Source of the DNA: Duganella sp. sic0402
Lineage (GTDB): Bacteria; Pseudomonadota; Gammaproteobacteria; Burkholderiales; Burkholderiaceae_D
Assembly: GCF_019219065.1 (NCBI RefSeq)
Contig: NZ_JAHUWK010000001.1
Span: forward strand, 806,001 to 870,000
Direction of reading: 5' to 3'
DNA length: 64,000 bases
Below the pieces are notes generated by a model that worked only from the letters and a program-made list of their open reading frames with translations, did not search any database and was not told the origin of the DNA. Shown here piece by piece: positions 55,018-63,982 of this stretch. A program made the position numbers and the translations under genes. Every line of letters begins with the position of its first letter. Position 1 is the stretch's first letter.

Positions 55018-55929
55018 ATGAACATCCCATCCGCCAAGTCGCTGTACAGCGGCTTCCTGTTGCTGCTGGCCGCGCTGACGCTGGCGCCAGCCCAGGCCCA
55101 GGCGCCGAAAAGCAATTTCGCCGAAGTCAACGGCGTCCGCCTCCACTACCTGTCCGCCGGCAAGGGCGATCCGGTCATCCTGCTGCACGGCTATACCCAG
55201 TCCAGCCACATGTGGCTGCCGCTGATTGCCGAGCTGGCCAAGGATCACCTGGTAATCGCGCCTGACCTGCGCGGCTTCGGCCAATCGGCCACGCCGGCCG
55301 GCCCGTACACCAAGTCGGTGATGGCGCAAGACGTGCACGCGCTTGCCACCAGCCTGGGCATCAAATCGGCCAAGGTAGTCGGCCACGACATCGGCCTGAT
55401 GGTGGCCTACGCCTACGCCGCCCAGTATCCGAAGGAAGTCAACAAGATCGCACTGATGGACGCCTTCCTGCCCGGCGTCGGCAACTGGAAGGATGTGTGG
55501 CTGCTGCGCGACCTGTGGCACTTCCACTTCTATGGCGAAACGCCGCTGGCGCTGGTGGCGGGCCGCGAACGCACCTACTTCGAACACTTCTGGAACGACT
55601 TCGCGGCCGACAAAACCAGGTCGCTGAGCGAAGCCGACCGCAAGTTCTACACGGCGGAATACGCCAAGCCCGACCACATGCGCGCCGGCTTTGAGGTGTT
55701 CCGCGCGTTTGAGAAGGACGCCGCCGAATTCGCCGCCTACGCCAAAAAGCCGCTGGATATCCCGATGCTGGTGCTGACTGGTGAAAAAGCCTCCGGCACC
55801 GTGCTGATCGACCAGGCGCGCCTGGTCGACAGCAAGGTCGAAGGCGTGATCATCAAAGGCAAAGGCCACTGGCTCATGGAAGAAGCCACCAGCGAAGTAG
55901 TGCCCAAGCTGGTGCAATTCCTGAAGTAA
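55018..55929 (+). CDS. Secreted alpha/beta hydrolase, Cif/epoxide-hydrolase-like
   Basis: 303 residues with a Sec signal (cut near AQAQA, residue 29). The fold shows HGYTQSSHMW (oxyanion HG), the nucleophile elbow VGHDIG with Asp124 in place of Ser, acid Asp148 and His284 (GKGHW). Asp-nucleophile enzymes are epoxide hydrolases or dehalogenases. The cap LWHFHFY and AGRERTYFEHF resembles Pseudomonas Cif, a secreted virulence epoxide hydrolase; His168 matches its ring-opening His, but the partner Tyr seems replaced (FEVFRAF). The activity is therefore uncertain. AAGGAGC precedes ATG 55018. Confidence 0.87.
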   Translation: MNIPSAKSLYSGFLLLLAALTLAPAQAQAPKSNFAEVNGVRLHYLSAGKGDPVILLHGYTQSSHMWLPLIAELAKDHLVIAPDLRGFGQSATPAGPYTKSVMAQDVHALATSLGIKSAKVVGHDIGLMVAYAYAAQYPKEVNKIALMDAFLPGVGNWKDVWLLRDLWHFHFYGETPLALVAGRERTYFEHFWNDFAADKTRSLSEADRKFYTAEYAKPDHMRAGFEVFRAFEKDAAEFAAYAKKPLDIPMLVLTGEKASGTVLIDQARLVDSKVEGVIIKGKGHWLMEEATSEVVPKLVQFLK

Positions 55930-55948
55930 CAAGCTAGTTGCTGATATA

Positions 55949-55975
55949 GAATGTGTCGATCCCCTCGACACATTC
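55949..55975. promoter_or_regulatory. Perfect 11-bp inverted repeat between hydrolase and propeller kinase
   Basis: GAATGTGTCGA and TCGACACATTC, exact inverted repeats around TCCCC, end three bases before the kinase ATG at 55979. In RNA it would be a strong hairpin, either ending hydrolase transcription (no U-run seen) or masking the kinase ribosome-binding site; in DNA it could be an operator. Confidence 0.55.
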
Positions 55976-55978
55976 CAG

Positions 55979-58954
55979 ATGATGGTGCTACGCCGGCTTT
56001 TCCCTTTGCTGTTGCTGCTGTTGCTGCTGTTGCTGCTGTTGCTGCTGATCCGCATGCCGTCCGCCCTGGCCACGCCGGCGCAGATCGATATGCATCACAT
56101 GAGCTGGGCCGCGCGCGACGGTGCACCGCAGATGGTGCTGACCATGGCGCAGACGCGTGACGGCTGGCTGTGGCTGGGCAACAACAACGGCCTGTTCCGC
56201 TTCGACGGCGTACGTTTCGAACGCTACGCCGAACCTGGCCACAAGCTGCCGGGCAGCGCAGTCGCCACGCTCACCAGTTTTGACGACGGCGCCCTGTGGA
56301 TAGGCTACCGCTATGGCGGCGTCAGCGTACTGGAGCGCGGCGTGCTGCGCCACTACAACGAACGTGACGGCCTGCCGGCGAGCGGCGGCGTCTGGGGCCT
56401 GGAACGGGATGGGACCGGCCGTACGTGGGCAGCCACGGCCCAAGGCATGTTCTATCTTGACCACGCGCGCTGGCACGCCGCCAGCGATACATTTGCGCTT
56501 CCCGTGACCGTCTACAAAACCCTGCTGCGCGACCGCCACGGCGATCTGTGGACGCAGGGAAACGAAGGCGTATACCGGCTGACAGCAGGCGCACGCCAGT
56601 TCGTCAAGGCAACGCCGGAGGCCGGTATCGGCGTGGTGCTTGAGGCGCCGGACGCCAGCGTGTGGAGCTGGAACGCGCCAGGCGCCAAGCTGCGCCAGCT
56701 CGCCGCGCCGGCAGCCGGCGCAGTGTCGCGCCGCTGGGCCATCGACGGCAATGTGACCAGCATTATGTTCGACAGCCATGGCGACGCCTGGGTCGGACGC
56801 ACGGACGGCGTGGAATATCACACGCAGCACGGCTTGCAGCGAAACGGCTACCAGCAGGGACTCAGCGGCCCCTGGGTAACCGCCATGTTTGAAGACCATG
56901 AGGGCAATATCTGGATCGCGACCTCCACCGGCATCGACCGCTTCCGCCACAAGCGCATCGCCACGGTTCCAACGCCGGTGCAATTCAATATCCGGCCGCT
57001 GATGGCTGACAGCGACAACAGCGTGTGGATCGGCCGCCTCAACTACACCCCGAAGCCGGACGGCACATTCAGTATGGCGCCGGTGTGGCGGGACAGGCCC
57101 GGCAACTGGGGCACGGACCCGGTCAGCATCCACCGCGATTCTGCAGGCGTGCTGTGGCTGGCGCCCTACGGCGAGCTGTGGCGCAAGCAAGGCAGTGCGC
57201 TGCGGCGTGTTCCGCTGCCGCAGGAAGGCGGCATGATACTCAGCATGGCCAGCGGGGATGACGGCGCCTTATGGGCGGCGTTCCTGACGCTCGGCGCATA
57301 CCGCCTGGGAGCGGACGGCGGCTGGCAGCATATGGGGCCGGCCACCGGGCTGGCCGACGAAGCACCGTCGGTGCTGAGCAGCGCGCCCGGACGTGGCCTG
57401 TGGCTGGGCTATCCGCGCAGCCGCCTGCTGCATCTCCAGAATGGACAATGGCGGCGCTACGGGCCGGCCGAGGGCCTGGCGCTTGGCATGACACAAGCCA
57501 TCCACCTGAAAGGCGCCAATGTATGGATAGGCGGCGAAAACGGCGTCGCTCTGCTGCGCGAAGGCCGCATCATCCCGGTCGCGGGAGCCGGCGGCCTGAA
57601 CTTTGAGGGTGTGTCCGGCATCGTGGAACTGGACGATGGCGATCTCTGGCTGCACGCAGCCAACGGCCTGTTCCACGTACGGGCGGCGGAAATCGCCCGG
57701 CTGCTGCGCACCCGTGGCTACCAGGTGGGCTATGAGCGCCTGGACAGCGTCGATGGACTGGATGGCATCGCACCGGCGCGGCTGCCGGTGCCGTCGATGA
57801 TACAGGCGGCCGACGGCCACCTGTGGCTGTCCACCACGGCGGGCGGCTTTCGTTTCGATCCGCTGAGCCGCCCCGCGCCGGCACCGCCGGTGGCGGTGCA
57901 GATTCGCGCCATCGGCCAGCCAGGGCAACTGGCGCCGGCGCAGCAAGGCCAGCGCCTGCCGCAAGGCACGACTGCGCTGCAAATCGACTATACCGCGCTG
58001 GCGCTGGCGATGCCGGAACGCGTGGACTTCCGCTACCGGCTCGATGGCGTCGATACGCAATGGCAGCAGGCTGGCACGCGCCGCACCGCCTACTACAACA
58101 ATCTCGGTCCCGGCGACTACCGCTTCAGCGTACAGGCGACCAGCTATGACGGCGTCTGGGGCGAACAGGCCAGCACACTCAGCTTCAGCATCGCGCCAAC
58201 CATCACGCAAAGCCGCTGGTTCAACGCCGCGTGTGCATTGCTGCTGCTAGCCGCGTGCTGGGCGCTATACCGCTGGCGCCTGCACACATTCGCCGCCCAG
58301 GTGACAGCGCGGCTGCAAGAGCGCACCAGGGAACGCGAGCGCATCGCGCGCGAACTGCACGACACCATACTGCAATCGGTGCAAGGCATGATCCTGCACG
58401 TCCACGCCGCGTCGTTGGAACTGCCGTCTCGCGAACCTGCGCGGCTGATGATCGAACAGGCGCTCCGCCAGGCCGATGACGCTTTATCGGAAGGCCGCGA
58501 CCGTGTACGCGACTTGCGCGCCGGCGAGCCGGACGAACAGGATCTGGCGCAAGCCATCGAGCACGCCGGACAGCGGCTGCGCATGCAAGACGCGGCGCCG
58601 CTGCAAGTGCGGCTTGAAGGCGAGCCGCGCAAGCTGCATTCGCTGGTCTATGAAGAAGTGCTGGCCATCGCCACCGAAGCCGTCGCCAACGCCTACCTGC
58701 ACGCCAGCGCCGAGCGCATTGACGTGCTGCTGCATTACAGCGCGCGCGAATTCGCGCTGTGCATCCGCGACAATGGCACGGGCGTGCCGGCCGAGGTGAT
58801 TCAGGCAGGAGGCCGCAGCAACCATTGGGGGATGCGCGGCATCATCGAGCGCGCGGAGCGCATCAATGCCCGGATCAGGCTGCGCAGCGACGCCGGCGCC
58901 GGCACCGAATGGCGCCTGACGCTGGCTGGCGCGCTGGCGTACCGCACCAGTTAA
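55979..58954 (+). CDS. Propeller sensor histidine kinase (HisKA_3), likely partner of the NarL-type regulator
   Basis: 991 residues. A signal peptide with a run of 14 leucines, a periplasmic propeller of Reg_prop repeats (GWLWLGNNNGLFRFDG, GNIWIATSTGIDRFR), a Y_Y_Y domain (about 634-737), one membrane helix (about 748-767), HisKA_3 with the phospho-His in IARELHDTILQSVQG (about 793) and a short HATPase (ATEAVANAYLHA; DNGTGVP). It lacks receivers and needs an external NarL-type partner; the one at 54256-54891 fits. Start ATG 55979 or 55982; no Shine-Dalgarno is visible. Confidence 0.92.
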   Translation: MMVLRRLFPLLLLLLLLLLLLLLIRMPSALATPAQIDMHHMSWAARDGAPQMVLTMAQTRDGWLWLGNNNGLFRFDGVRFERYAEPGHKLPGSAVATLTSFDDGALWIGYRYGGVSVLERGVLRHYNERDGLPASGGVWGLERDGTGRTWAATAQGMFYLDHARWHAASDTFALPVTVYKTLLRDRHGDLWTQGNEGVYRLTAGARQFVKATPEAGIGVVLEAPDASVWSWNAPGAKLRQLAAPAAGAVSRRWAIDGNVTSIMFDSHGDAWVGRTDGVEYHTQHGLQRNGYQQGLSGPWVTAMFEDHEGNIWIATSTGIDRFRHKRIATVPTPVQFNIRPLMADSDNSVWIGRLNYTPKPDGTFSMAPVWRDRPGNWGTDPVSIHRDSAGVLWLAPYGELWRKQGSALRRVPLPQEGGMILSMASGDDGALWAAFLTLGAYRLGADGGWQHMGPATGLADEAPSVLSSAPGRGLWLGYPRSRLLHLQNGQWRRYGPAEGLALGMTQAIHLKGANVWIGGENGVALLREGRIIPVAGAGGLNFEGVSGIVELDDGDLWLHAANGLFHVRAAEIARLLRTRGYQVGYERLDSVDGLDGIAPARLPVPSMIQAADGHLWLSTTAGGFRFDPLSRPAPAPPVAVQIRAIGQPGQLAPAQQGQRLPQGTTALQIDYTALALAMPERVDFRYRLDGVDTQWQQAGTRRTAYYNNLGPGDYRFSVQATSYDGVWGEQASTLSFSIAPTITQSRWFNAACALLLLAACWALYRWRLHTFAAQVTARLQERTRERERIARELHDTILQSVQGMILHVHAASLELPSREPARLMIEQALRQADDALSEGRDRVRDLRAGEPDEQDLAQAIEHAGQRLRMQDAAPLQVRLEGEPRKLHSLVYEEVLAIATEAVANAYLHASAERIDVLLHYSAREFALCIRDNGTGVPAEVIQAGGRSNHWGMRGIIERAERINARIRLRSDAGAGTEWRLTLAGALAYRTS
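56006..56047 (+). repeat. 9-bp tandem repeat encoding poly-leucine in a signal peptide
   Basis: TTGCTG followed by four exact copies of TTGCTGCTG. The array lies inside the signal peptide of the propeller kinase and encodes 14 consecutive leucines. A change in copy number would keep the frame and alter only the hydrophobic core length in steps of three residues. Confidence 0.85.
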
Positions 58955-59009
58955 CGCGAGGTAGCTGGCGGGAAGGGAAACCAGGCATCTCACAAACGCC
59001 ATCTCCGTC

Positions 59010-59029
59010 GTCCCGGCGCATGCCGGGAC
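59010..59029. repeat. REP-like palindrome between convergent genes
   Basis: GTCCCGGC-GCAT-GCCGGGAC, a perfect 8-bp stem flanked by CGTC and CATACTGA. Shape and wording recall the short extragenic palindromes dispersed in many beta- and gammaproteobacteria. It lies in the 114-bp gap between two convergent genes, where it could end transcription both ways. Only one copy occurs in this window. Confidence 0.55.
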
Positions 59030-59068
59030 CATACTGAATTTGCTTGGCGTACGCCCTATGGACGGAGC

Positions 59069-61396
59069 CTAGTACGCTGTCTGGGTATAAGGACGAACAT
59101 TAAGCGCCTTGCCCCATTCCTTGTTCGGCTCTTTGGCCATGGTGAACACCAGTTCACCGCCGGCGGTGATCTGCTCGTGGCGCAGGAAGGTTTGCGCCAG
59201 CGGCTTGCCGTTCAGCGTAACGCCCGCCACATAGCTGTTTTCCTTACTCAGTCCTGGCGCACGGATCGTGAAGCGCTTGCCGTTCGGCAGATTCAGTACC
59301 GCCTTATCCAGGAACGGGCGGCCAATCACATACTCGTTGCTGCCCGGCGCAACCGGATAAAAGCCCAGCGCGGTGAAGGCCAGCCAGGCCGACATCTGTC
59401 CCAGATCGTCATTGCCGGACAAGCCTGCCGGCGTCGTGTTGTACTGCGACGCCACCACCTGCGTCAAACGCTGCTGCGTCTTCCACGGCGCACCGGCATA
59501 GTTGTACAGATAGGCCACATGGTGCGACGGCTCATTGCCATGCGCGTAGTGGCCTATCAGGCCGGAGATGTCTTCCATGTGCGCATACACATTGTCATCG
59601 ACCTTGGCGTCAAACACCTGATCGATCTTGCTCTGCAAGCCCGCATCGCCACCCAGCATCTTAATCAAGCCAGCATTATCGTGTGGCATATACCAGGAAT
59701 ACTGCCACGCACTGCCTTCGGTATAGTCGCTGCCGAAGTTAGAGCGCACCGGATCGAAAGGTTCGCGGAAAGTACCATCCGATTTCTTCGCCCGCAGGAA
59801 GCCGGTCTTGACATCGAACGAGTTACGGTAATTCTGCGCGCGCTGATAATAGCGGGCGGCGATATCCTTCTTGCCCATCTTCTCCGCCATGCGGGCGATG
59901 GTCCAGTCGTCAAACGCATACTCCACTGTCTTGGACGCCGCTTCCGGCTCCAGATCGATCGGCACATAGCCCAGCTTCATATAGTGCTGCAAGCCGCCAT
60001 ACGGTCCGTACTCCGCGCTGCTGGTCATGGCCTTCAGCGCCTCTTCCGCATCAAAGCCTTTCAGGCCTTTCATGTACGCGTCGGCGATCACCGGCACCGC
60101 GTGATAGCCGATCATGCACCAGGTCTCTTGTCCATGGAACTGCCACACAGGCAGAATGCCATAAGGACTGTGCTGCTGCGACGCCACCAGCGAACGGACG
60201 AAATCGACATTGCGCTGCTCCGGCTGTATCAGCGTCAGCAAAGGATGCAAGGCACGATAGGTGTCCCACAGCGAGAACGTCGAGTGATAGCGGAAGCCCT
60301 TGGCCTGATGCACCTCATTATCCGGACCGCGATAGCGGCCATCGCGGTCCATGAACAGGCCAGGCGCCAGCATGCTGTGATACAGCGCCGTGTACACCAT
60401 TTTGCGCATCTCCGGCTCAGCCTCGATGGCGACCGCGCCTAGCGCCTCGTTCCAGGCCGCCGACGCTTTGGCGCGCTCGGCGTCGAAGTCCCAGCCCGGC
60501 ATCTCGGCCAGGTTGGCGATAGCGCCCTCCTCGCTGACGCCGGAGATCGCCACCTTGATCTGCAACAGGCCGTCGGCCGGCACGCCGAAGTCCAGCGCGC
60601 CAACCAGCGCCTTGCCTTCTACGACAGCCTTGTCGCCCGGACCACTGCCAGGACCGGCGAAGCCCCTGTACTCGACATCCCGCTCCATATTACGCAGGGA
60701 GCGCGACGACAGCGGATGCGAGAACTGAATCGCGAAGTACAGCTGTCGGCCGGGCGCCCAGCCGCGCGTTTCGCGCATGCCGCTGATCAGCGTGTTGTCG
60801 CGTACACGCAAGCGCGACCACAGATTCTTGCCGGCGTAGTCGTAAATACTGCTGCGCAGGTCCAGCATCACCTTGGCCTCCGCGCCCTTGGCATAGCGGT
60901 AGCGATGCAAGCCGACACGCTCACTGGCGGTCAGCTCCACATTCACTTCGTTATCCGAGAGCTTGACCGAGTAATAGCCCGGCTCCGCACGTTCGTCCTT
61001 GTGGCTGAAACGCGAACGGTAACCGCTGAACGGCCGTTCCGGATAGCCCGGCTCCCACTTGGTTTCGCCGCTGTAAGGCATCAGCAGCACGTCGCCCAGG
61101 TCGGAGTGGCCGCTGCCGGAAAAGTGCGTATGCGAGAAGCCGAGGATGCTGTCATCGTCGTAACGATAGCCGGAGGCCCAGGGATAGCTTTGGCGGAATG
61201 GCCGCACCTGTGTGTCGGGACTGAGCTGCACCATGCCGAATGGCCGCGCCGCGCCAGGGAAGGTGTGGCCGTCGCCGCCGGTGCCGATGAACACATCGAC
61301 CGCCGCAGCCGGTGTGGTTTGGGCGATGGCAAGCGCCGGGAATGCCAGGGCCAGCGCCAATGCGCCGGCCGGGAGGAAGAGTTTAGCCGCGTTCAT
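59069..61396 (-). CDS. GH92 family glycosidase (alpha-mannosidase-like), exported
   Basis: 775 residues, full length for GH92, calcium-dependent exo-alpha-mannosidases. Signal peptide (about 1-25), N-terminal beta-sandwich with VDVFIGTGGDGHTFPGAARP and GFSHTHFSGSGHSDLGD, then an (alpha/alpha)6 barrel with FSLWDTYRALHPLLTLI, YHAVPVIADAYMKGL and GNDDLGQMSAWLAF in the catalytic region. It likely trims mannose from external glycans such as fungal or plant N-glycans. Stands alone, not in a PUL. The gap upstream (61397-61509) shows no gene. Confidence 0.93.
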   Translation of the reverse strand: MNAAKLFLPAGALALALAFPALAIAQTTPAAAVDVFIGTGGDGHTFPGAARPFGMVQLSPDTQVRPFRQSYPWASGYRYDDDSILGFSHTHFSGSGHSDLGDVLLMPYSGETKWEPGYPERPFSGYRSRFSHKDERAEPGYYSVKLSDNEVNVELTASERVGLHRYRYAKGAEAKVMLDLRSSIYDYAGKNLWSRLRVRDNTLISGMRETRGWAPGRQLYFAIQFSHPLSSRSLRNMERDVEYRGFAGPGSGPGDKAVVEGKALVGALDFGVPADGLLQIKVAISGVSEEGAIANLAEMPGWDFDAERAKASAAWNEALGAVAIEAEPEMRKMVYTALYHSMLAPGLFMDRDGRYRGPDNEVHQAKGFRYHSTFSLWDTYRALHPLLTLIQPEQRNVDFVRSLVASQQHSPYGILPVWQFHGQETWCMIGYHAVPVIADAYMKGLKGFDAEEALKAMTSSAEYGPYGGLQHYMKLGYVPIDLEPEAASKTVEYAFDDWTIARMAEKMGKKDIAARYYQRAQNYRNSFDVKTGFLRAKKSDGTFREPFDPVRSNFGSDYTEGSAWQYSWYMPHDNAGLIKMLGGDAGLQSKIDQVFDAKVDDNVYAHMEDISGLIGHYAHGNEPSHHVAYLYNYAGAPWKTQQRLTQVVASQYNTTPAGLSGNDDLGQMSAWLAFTALGFYPVAPGSNEYVIGRPFLDKAVLNLPNGKRFTIRAPGLSKENSYVAGVTLNGKPLAQTFLRHEQITAGGELVFTMAKEPNKEWGKALNVRPYTQTAY

Positions 61397-61509
61397 TTAC
61401 CACTCGCTGAAAAGACGATCCGACTTTATAGCGCGTGCCCTGTACGCGGTCAATTCAAAGAACAAATAAGGGCCGCAGTTTAGTAATGGCGCTAAACAAT
61501 GGCCGGCAA

Positions 61510-62730
61510 TCATTGATACCAGGGACGGGTGATCTTCAGCGGCCGCACGTCCATGCGCAGGTTGAGGATGGTATAGGCGTCTGCCGTTGCGGATTCGTAG
61601 CCAACGCTTTCCTTATCGCGGGTCAGCTTGAATTCAAAGCCCAGGTCCTCGCGTGGATCACCCGGCGCCGCAGTGGCAATGCCGATCGCCTCGCTGCGCG
61701 CGTTGTTGATCAGTTTTTCCATCATCACCAGTACCGTGTTGTGGCCCAGGATATCGGCCGAATACACTTGCTCATTCAGGAAGGGCTGGGCCGGATCAAG
61801 CTTGCCGCCCGCCTTGTCGGCCGACGGCGTGTACTGGCGGGTCAGCAGATTGTAGCGGTCGCCGCGATCCAGATAGCTGATACGCGCGTTCGACAAGTTG
61901 AAGTCTTTCTCCTTGCCGTTGGTGGTGGCCAGCGCCAGGTCCAGCAGCAACGCGCCCTGGTAGCCGACCACTTCCACCTCGTGCTTGCCATTCAGGATGA
62001 CTGCCGTGTTCTCGTCGATGCCCAGGCCTTGTTTGTAGCCTTTCTTCAGCATCGCCGGCAGCATGCGGGCGAAGCGGCCGCGCGCCAGCAGGTGCTGGTC
62101 AACGAACAGGTCCTTGCCGACGAAGCCGAGGCCCGGCGCCAGCTCCTGGCCGTCATTGACGCCGACGCTCAGCGTGCCCAGCACCGTCTTGGCCTCGTAA
62201 TACATGGTGCTGCTCATGATGGCCGCACCGGCGCTGCTGCCGCCGATCACGCCGCCCTTCTGGTAGACATCCCAGATCGCCTGCAGCACGGCGGTGCGCG
62301 AGCCGTCCGGGCGCACCAGCGCCTTGGTGATCAAGCCTTGATCGCCGCCGGCGAAGTAGACGCCGCCCGCCTCGCGGATGGACTGGGCCAAGGTTTCGTC
62401 TTCCGCATCCCGCGCATAGTCGCGGTCCTTGAAGCGCACCGCCACCGGCACCGCAAACGCCGACGCGCCGTATTTATTCAACGTGGCGACCAGGCTGGTG
62501 CCCGAGCGCAGCGGATTGCCTGCGGCGCTAGGCATGACCGCGATGCGCGCCCCTTTGCCACCCGCCAGTTCAATCAGCTTGCCCCACACTTCCGCATTGT
62601 CAGCACGGACCGCGCCTCCCGCGATCAGCAAATGTCCCTTGGGCGGGGCTTCTGCCGCATGCGATACCAGCACCACCAACGACACCAACGATACGCACAC
62701 CATGCGCAAAGCTTTTGCAAAACTCGTCAT
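61510..62730 (-). CDS. Cyanophycinase (peptidase S51), exported
   Basis: 406 residues. A hydrophobic signal (about 8-26) ends near SHAAEA, then the S51 fold with HLLIAGGAVR, AGGVYFAGGDQG and the nucleophile elbow GGSSAGAAI (Ser166). It cuts cyanophycin (multi-L-arginyl-poly-Asp) into beta-Asp-Arg dipeptides; the signal suggests extracellular action (CphE-like), for scavenging polymer from other cells. ATG 62730 begins the signal. Located 32 bases after the YheO-type regulator on the same strand. Confidence 0.9.
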   Translation of the reverse strand: MTSFAKALRMVCVSLVSLVVLVSHAAEAPPKGHLLIAGGAVRADNAEVWGKLIELAGGKGARIAVMPSAAGNPLRSGTSLVATLNKYGASAFAVPVAVRFKDRDYARDAEDETLAQSIREAGGVYFAGGDQGLITKALVRPDGSRTAVLQAIWDVYQKGGVIGGSSAGAAIMSSTMYYEAKTVLGTLSVGVNDGQELAPGLGFVGKDLFVDQHLLARGRFARMLPAMLKKGYKQGLGIDENTAVILNGKHEVEVVGYQGALLLDLALATTNGKEKDFNLSNARISYLDRGDRYNLLTRQYTPSADKAGGKLDPAQPFLNEQVYSADILGHNTVLVMMEKLINNARSEAIGIATAAPGDPREDLGFEFKLTRDKESVGYESATADAYTILNLRMDVRPLKITRPWYQ

Positions 62731-62762
62731 ACGATATCCCTGTCCTTTAATAAGGGCCCCGC

Positions 62763-63452
62763 TCAATCGCGGCGGCGCAACTGCTCCATGTAATTATAAA
62801 TGGTGTAGCGCGATACCCGCAGCGCTGCAGCGGCGCGCTCCACGCCGCCCTTGACGATGAACAGGCCGCGCCGCTGCATGGCGCCCACCGCCTCGATCTT
62901 ATCCTCGCGGCGCATGGCGTCGGTGCTGCCGCCGGGACCAACGGCTTCGCTGATAATCTCCTGCATCAGTGCGTCCATCTGCGATTCGGCGGGAGGCAAG
63001 GGCTGCGGCGCGGCCTGCACCATGGGCTTTAGCATCTGCGACAGCCAGCCATGCGCGGCCTGGAATCCCGACAGGTCGGCATTCAGGCACAGCGTGGCAA
63101 ACGGCTCGCCACTGGCGTCACGGAAGATGGCGGAAGCGGAGCGCAGTTCGCGGCCATCCGCCGTCACGGTCATATAGTCTTCCACCAGGCTATGCTGCGC
63201 GCCCTCTTTGGACTTGATGCGCGTAGCGGCTGCAAAGCCTTTGTCGTTCTGCGGCCCTTCCAGTACCGAACTGCCCACGCTGCGCCCGGAGATATGGCCG
63301 TTCGCGATTGCGATAACCGAGCTCTCCGGCTTGCTGACATCGTGCAGTACCACCTCCAGGTGCGGCCCTGCCATCGAGGCCAGCATCGGCACCACCGGCC
63401 GCAAGGCATTGATGACGGCCGCGCGCTCGGCGGCCAATGAAACAGCTTTCAT
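62763..63452 (-). CDS. YheO/DauR-type PAS-HTH transcriptional regulator
   Basis: 229 residues: an N-terminal YheO PAS-like domain (about 10-120, HLEVVLHDVSKPESSVIAIAN) and a C-terminal HTH_22 (about 185-228, GVERAAAALRVSRYTIYNYM). DauR-like members control D-arginine or other amino-acid catabolism. Placed between the cyanophycinase and an exported RidA gene, so Asp-Arg or arginine sensing is a sensible guess. ATG 63452 is used; the frame runs to 63518 but crosses the operator-like palindrome. Confidence 0.87.
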   Translation of the reverse strand: MKAVSLAAERAAVINALRPVVPMLASMAGPHLEVVLHDVSKPESSVIAIANGHISGRSVGSSVLEGPQNDKGFAAATRIKSKEGAQHSLVEDYMTVTADGRELRSASAIFRDASGEPFATLCLNADLSGFQAAHGWLSQMLKPMVQAAPQPLPPAESQMDALMQEIISEAVGPGGSTDAMRREDKIEAVGAMQRRGLFIVKGGVERAAAALRVSRYTIYNYMEQLRRRD

Positions 63453-63490
63453 CTCAAATTCCAACAGTTTGTTGATTAACCACCCTATTT

Positions 63491-63505
63491 TAAACATTCT
63501 GTTTA
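63491..63505. promoter_or_regulatory. Candidate operator between YheO-type regulator and ridA-like gene
   Basis: TAAACA-TTC-TGTTTA is a perfect 15-bp palindrome in the 80-bp divergent gap. It abuts TATACT (63504-63509), a likely -10 element for the ridA-like gene, so a bound protein would block it. The adjacent regulator is the natural candidate binder. Confidence 0.45.
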
Positions 63506-63532
63506 TACTTTGTGGCATTCAAGGAGAAAGCC

Positions 63533-63973
63533 ATGAAATTCAGACACCTCGCGGCGGCTGCGCTGCTGGCCTGTGCCGGCGGCGCCCAAGCTGCCGACGC
63601 GCAGTTCTACAACCAGGGCAACCCACCTGGCCGGCCGTTCTCGCTGGCGGTGCGCGCCGGCGACTTTATCTTCGTTTCCGGCCAACTGGGCACCGACGAC
63701 AAAGGGCTGGTGCCGGGCGGCTTTGCAGCGCAATCACGCAAGGCGATGGATAACGTGGCCGACATCCTGAACGGCATGGGCCTGGGCATGGAGCATGTTG
63801 TCAAATGCACCATCATGATTGCGGACATGAGCAAGTGGGCGGACTTCAACCAGGTGTACGCCGGCTACTTCAAGCCCGGCCGCCTGCCCGCGCGCAGCGC
63901 GCTGGGGGCCAACGGGCTGGCGCTGGGCGGCGAGGTCGAAGTGGAATGCATGGCGTATGCGCCAGTCAAATAA
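63533..63973 (+). CDS. RidA family protein with Sec signal peptide
   Basis: 146 residues. The first 21 (MKFRHLAAAALLACAGGAQA) form a signal peptide; the rest is a YjgF/RidA fold (FIFVSGQLGTDDKGLV; GLGMEHVVKCTIMIADM; LPARSALGANGLALGG) with the key Arg in LPARSA. Cytosolic RidA deaminates reactive enamine/imine intermediates; an exported form is less usual and may act on external amino-acid breakdown products. AAGGAG precedes the ATG. It is divergent from the YheO-type regulator and followed closely by another gene. Confidence 0.88.
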   Translation: MKFRHLAAAALLACAGGAQAADAQFYNQGNPPGRPFSLAVRAGDFIFVSGQLGTDDKGLVPGGFAAQSRKAMDNVADILNGMGLGMEHVVKCTIMIADMSKWADFNQVYAGYFKPGRLPARSALGANGLALGGEVEVECMAYAPVK

Positions 63974-63982
63974 GGAGCACCG

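Noticed and set aside
61435..62793. 452-codon plus-strand frame across the cyanophycinase
   Set aside because: Opposite-strand shadow; the cyanophycinase has complete catalytic motifs.
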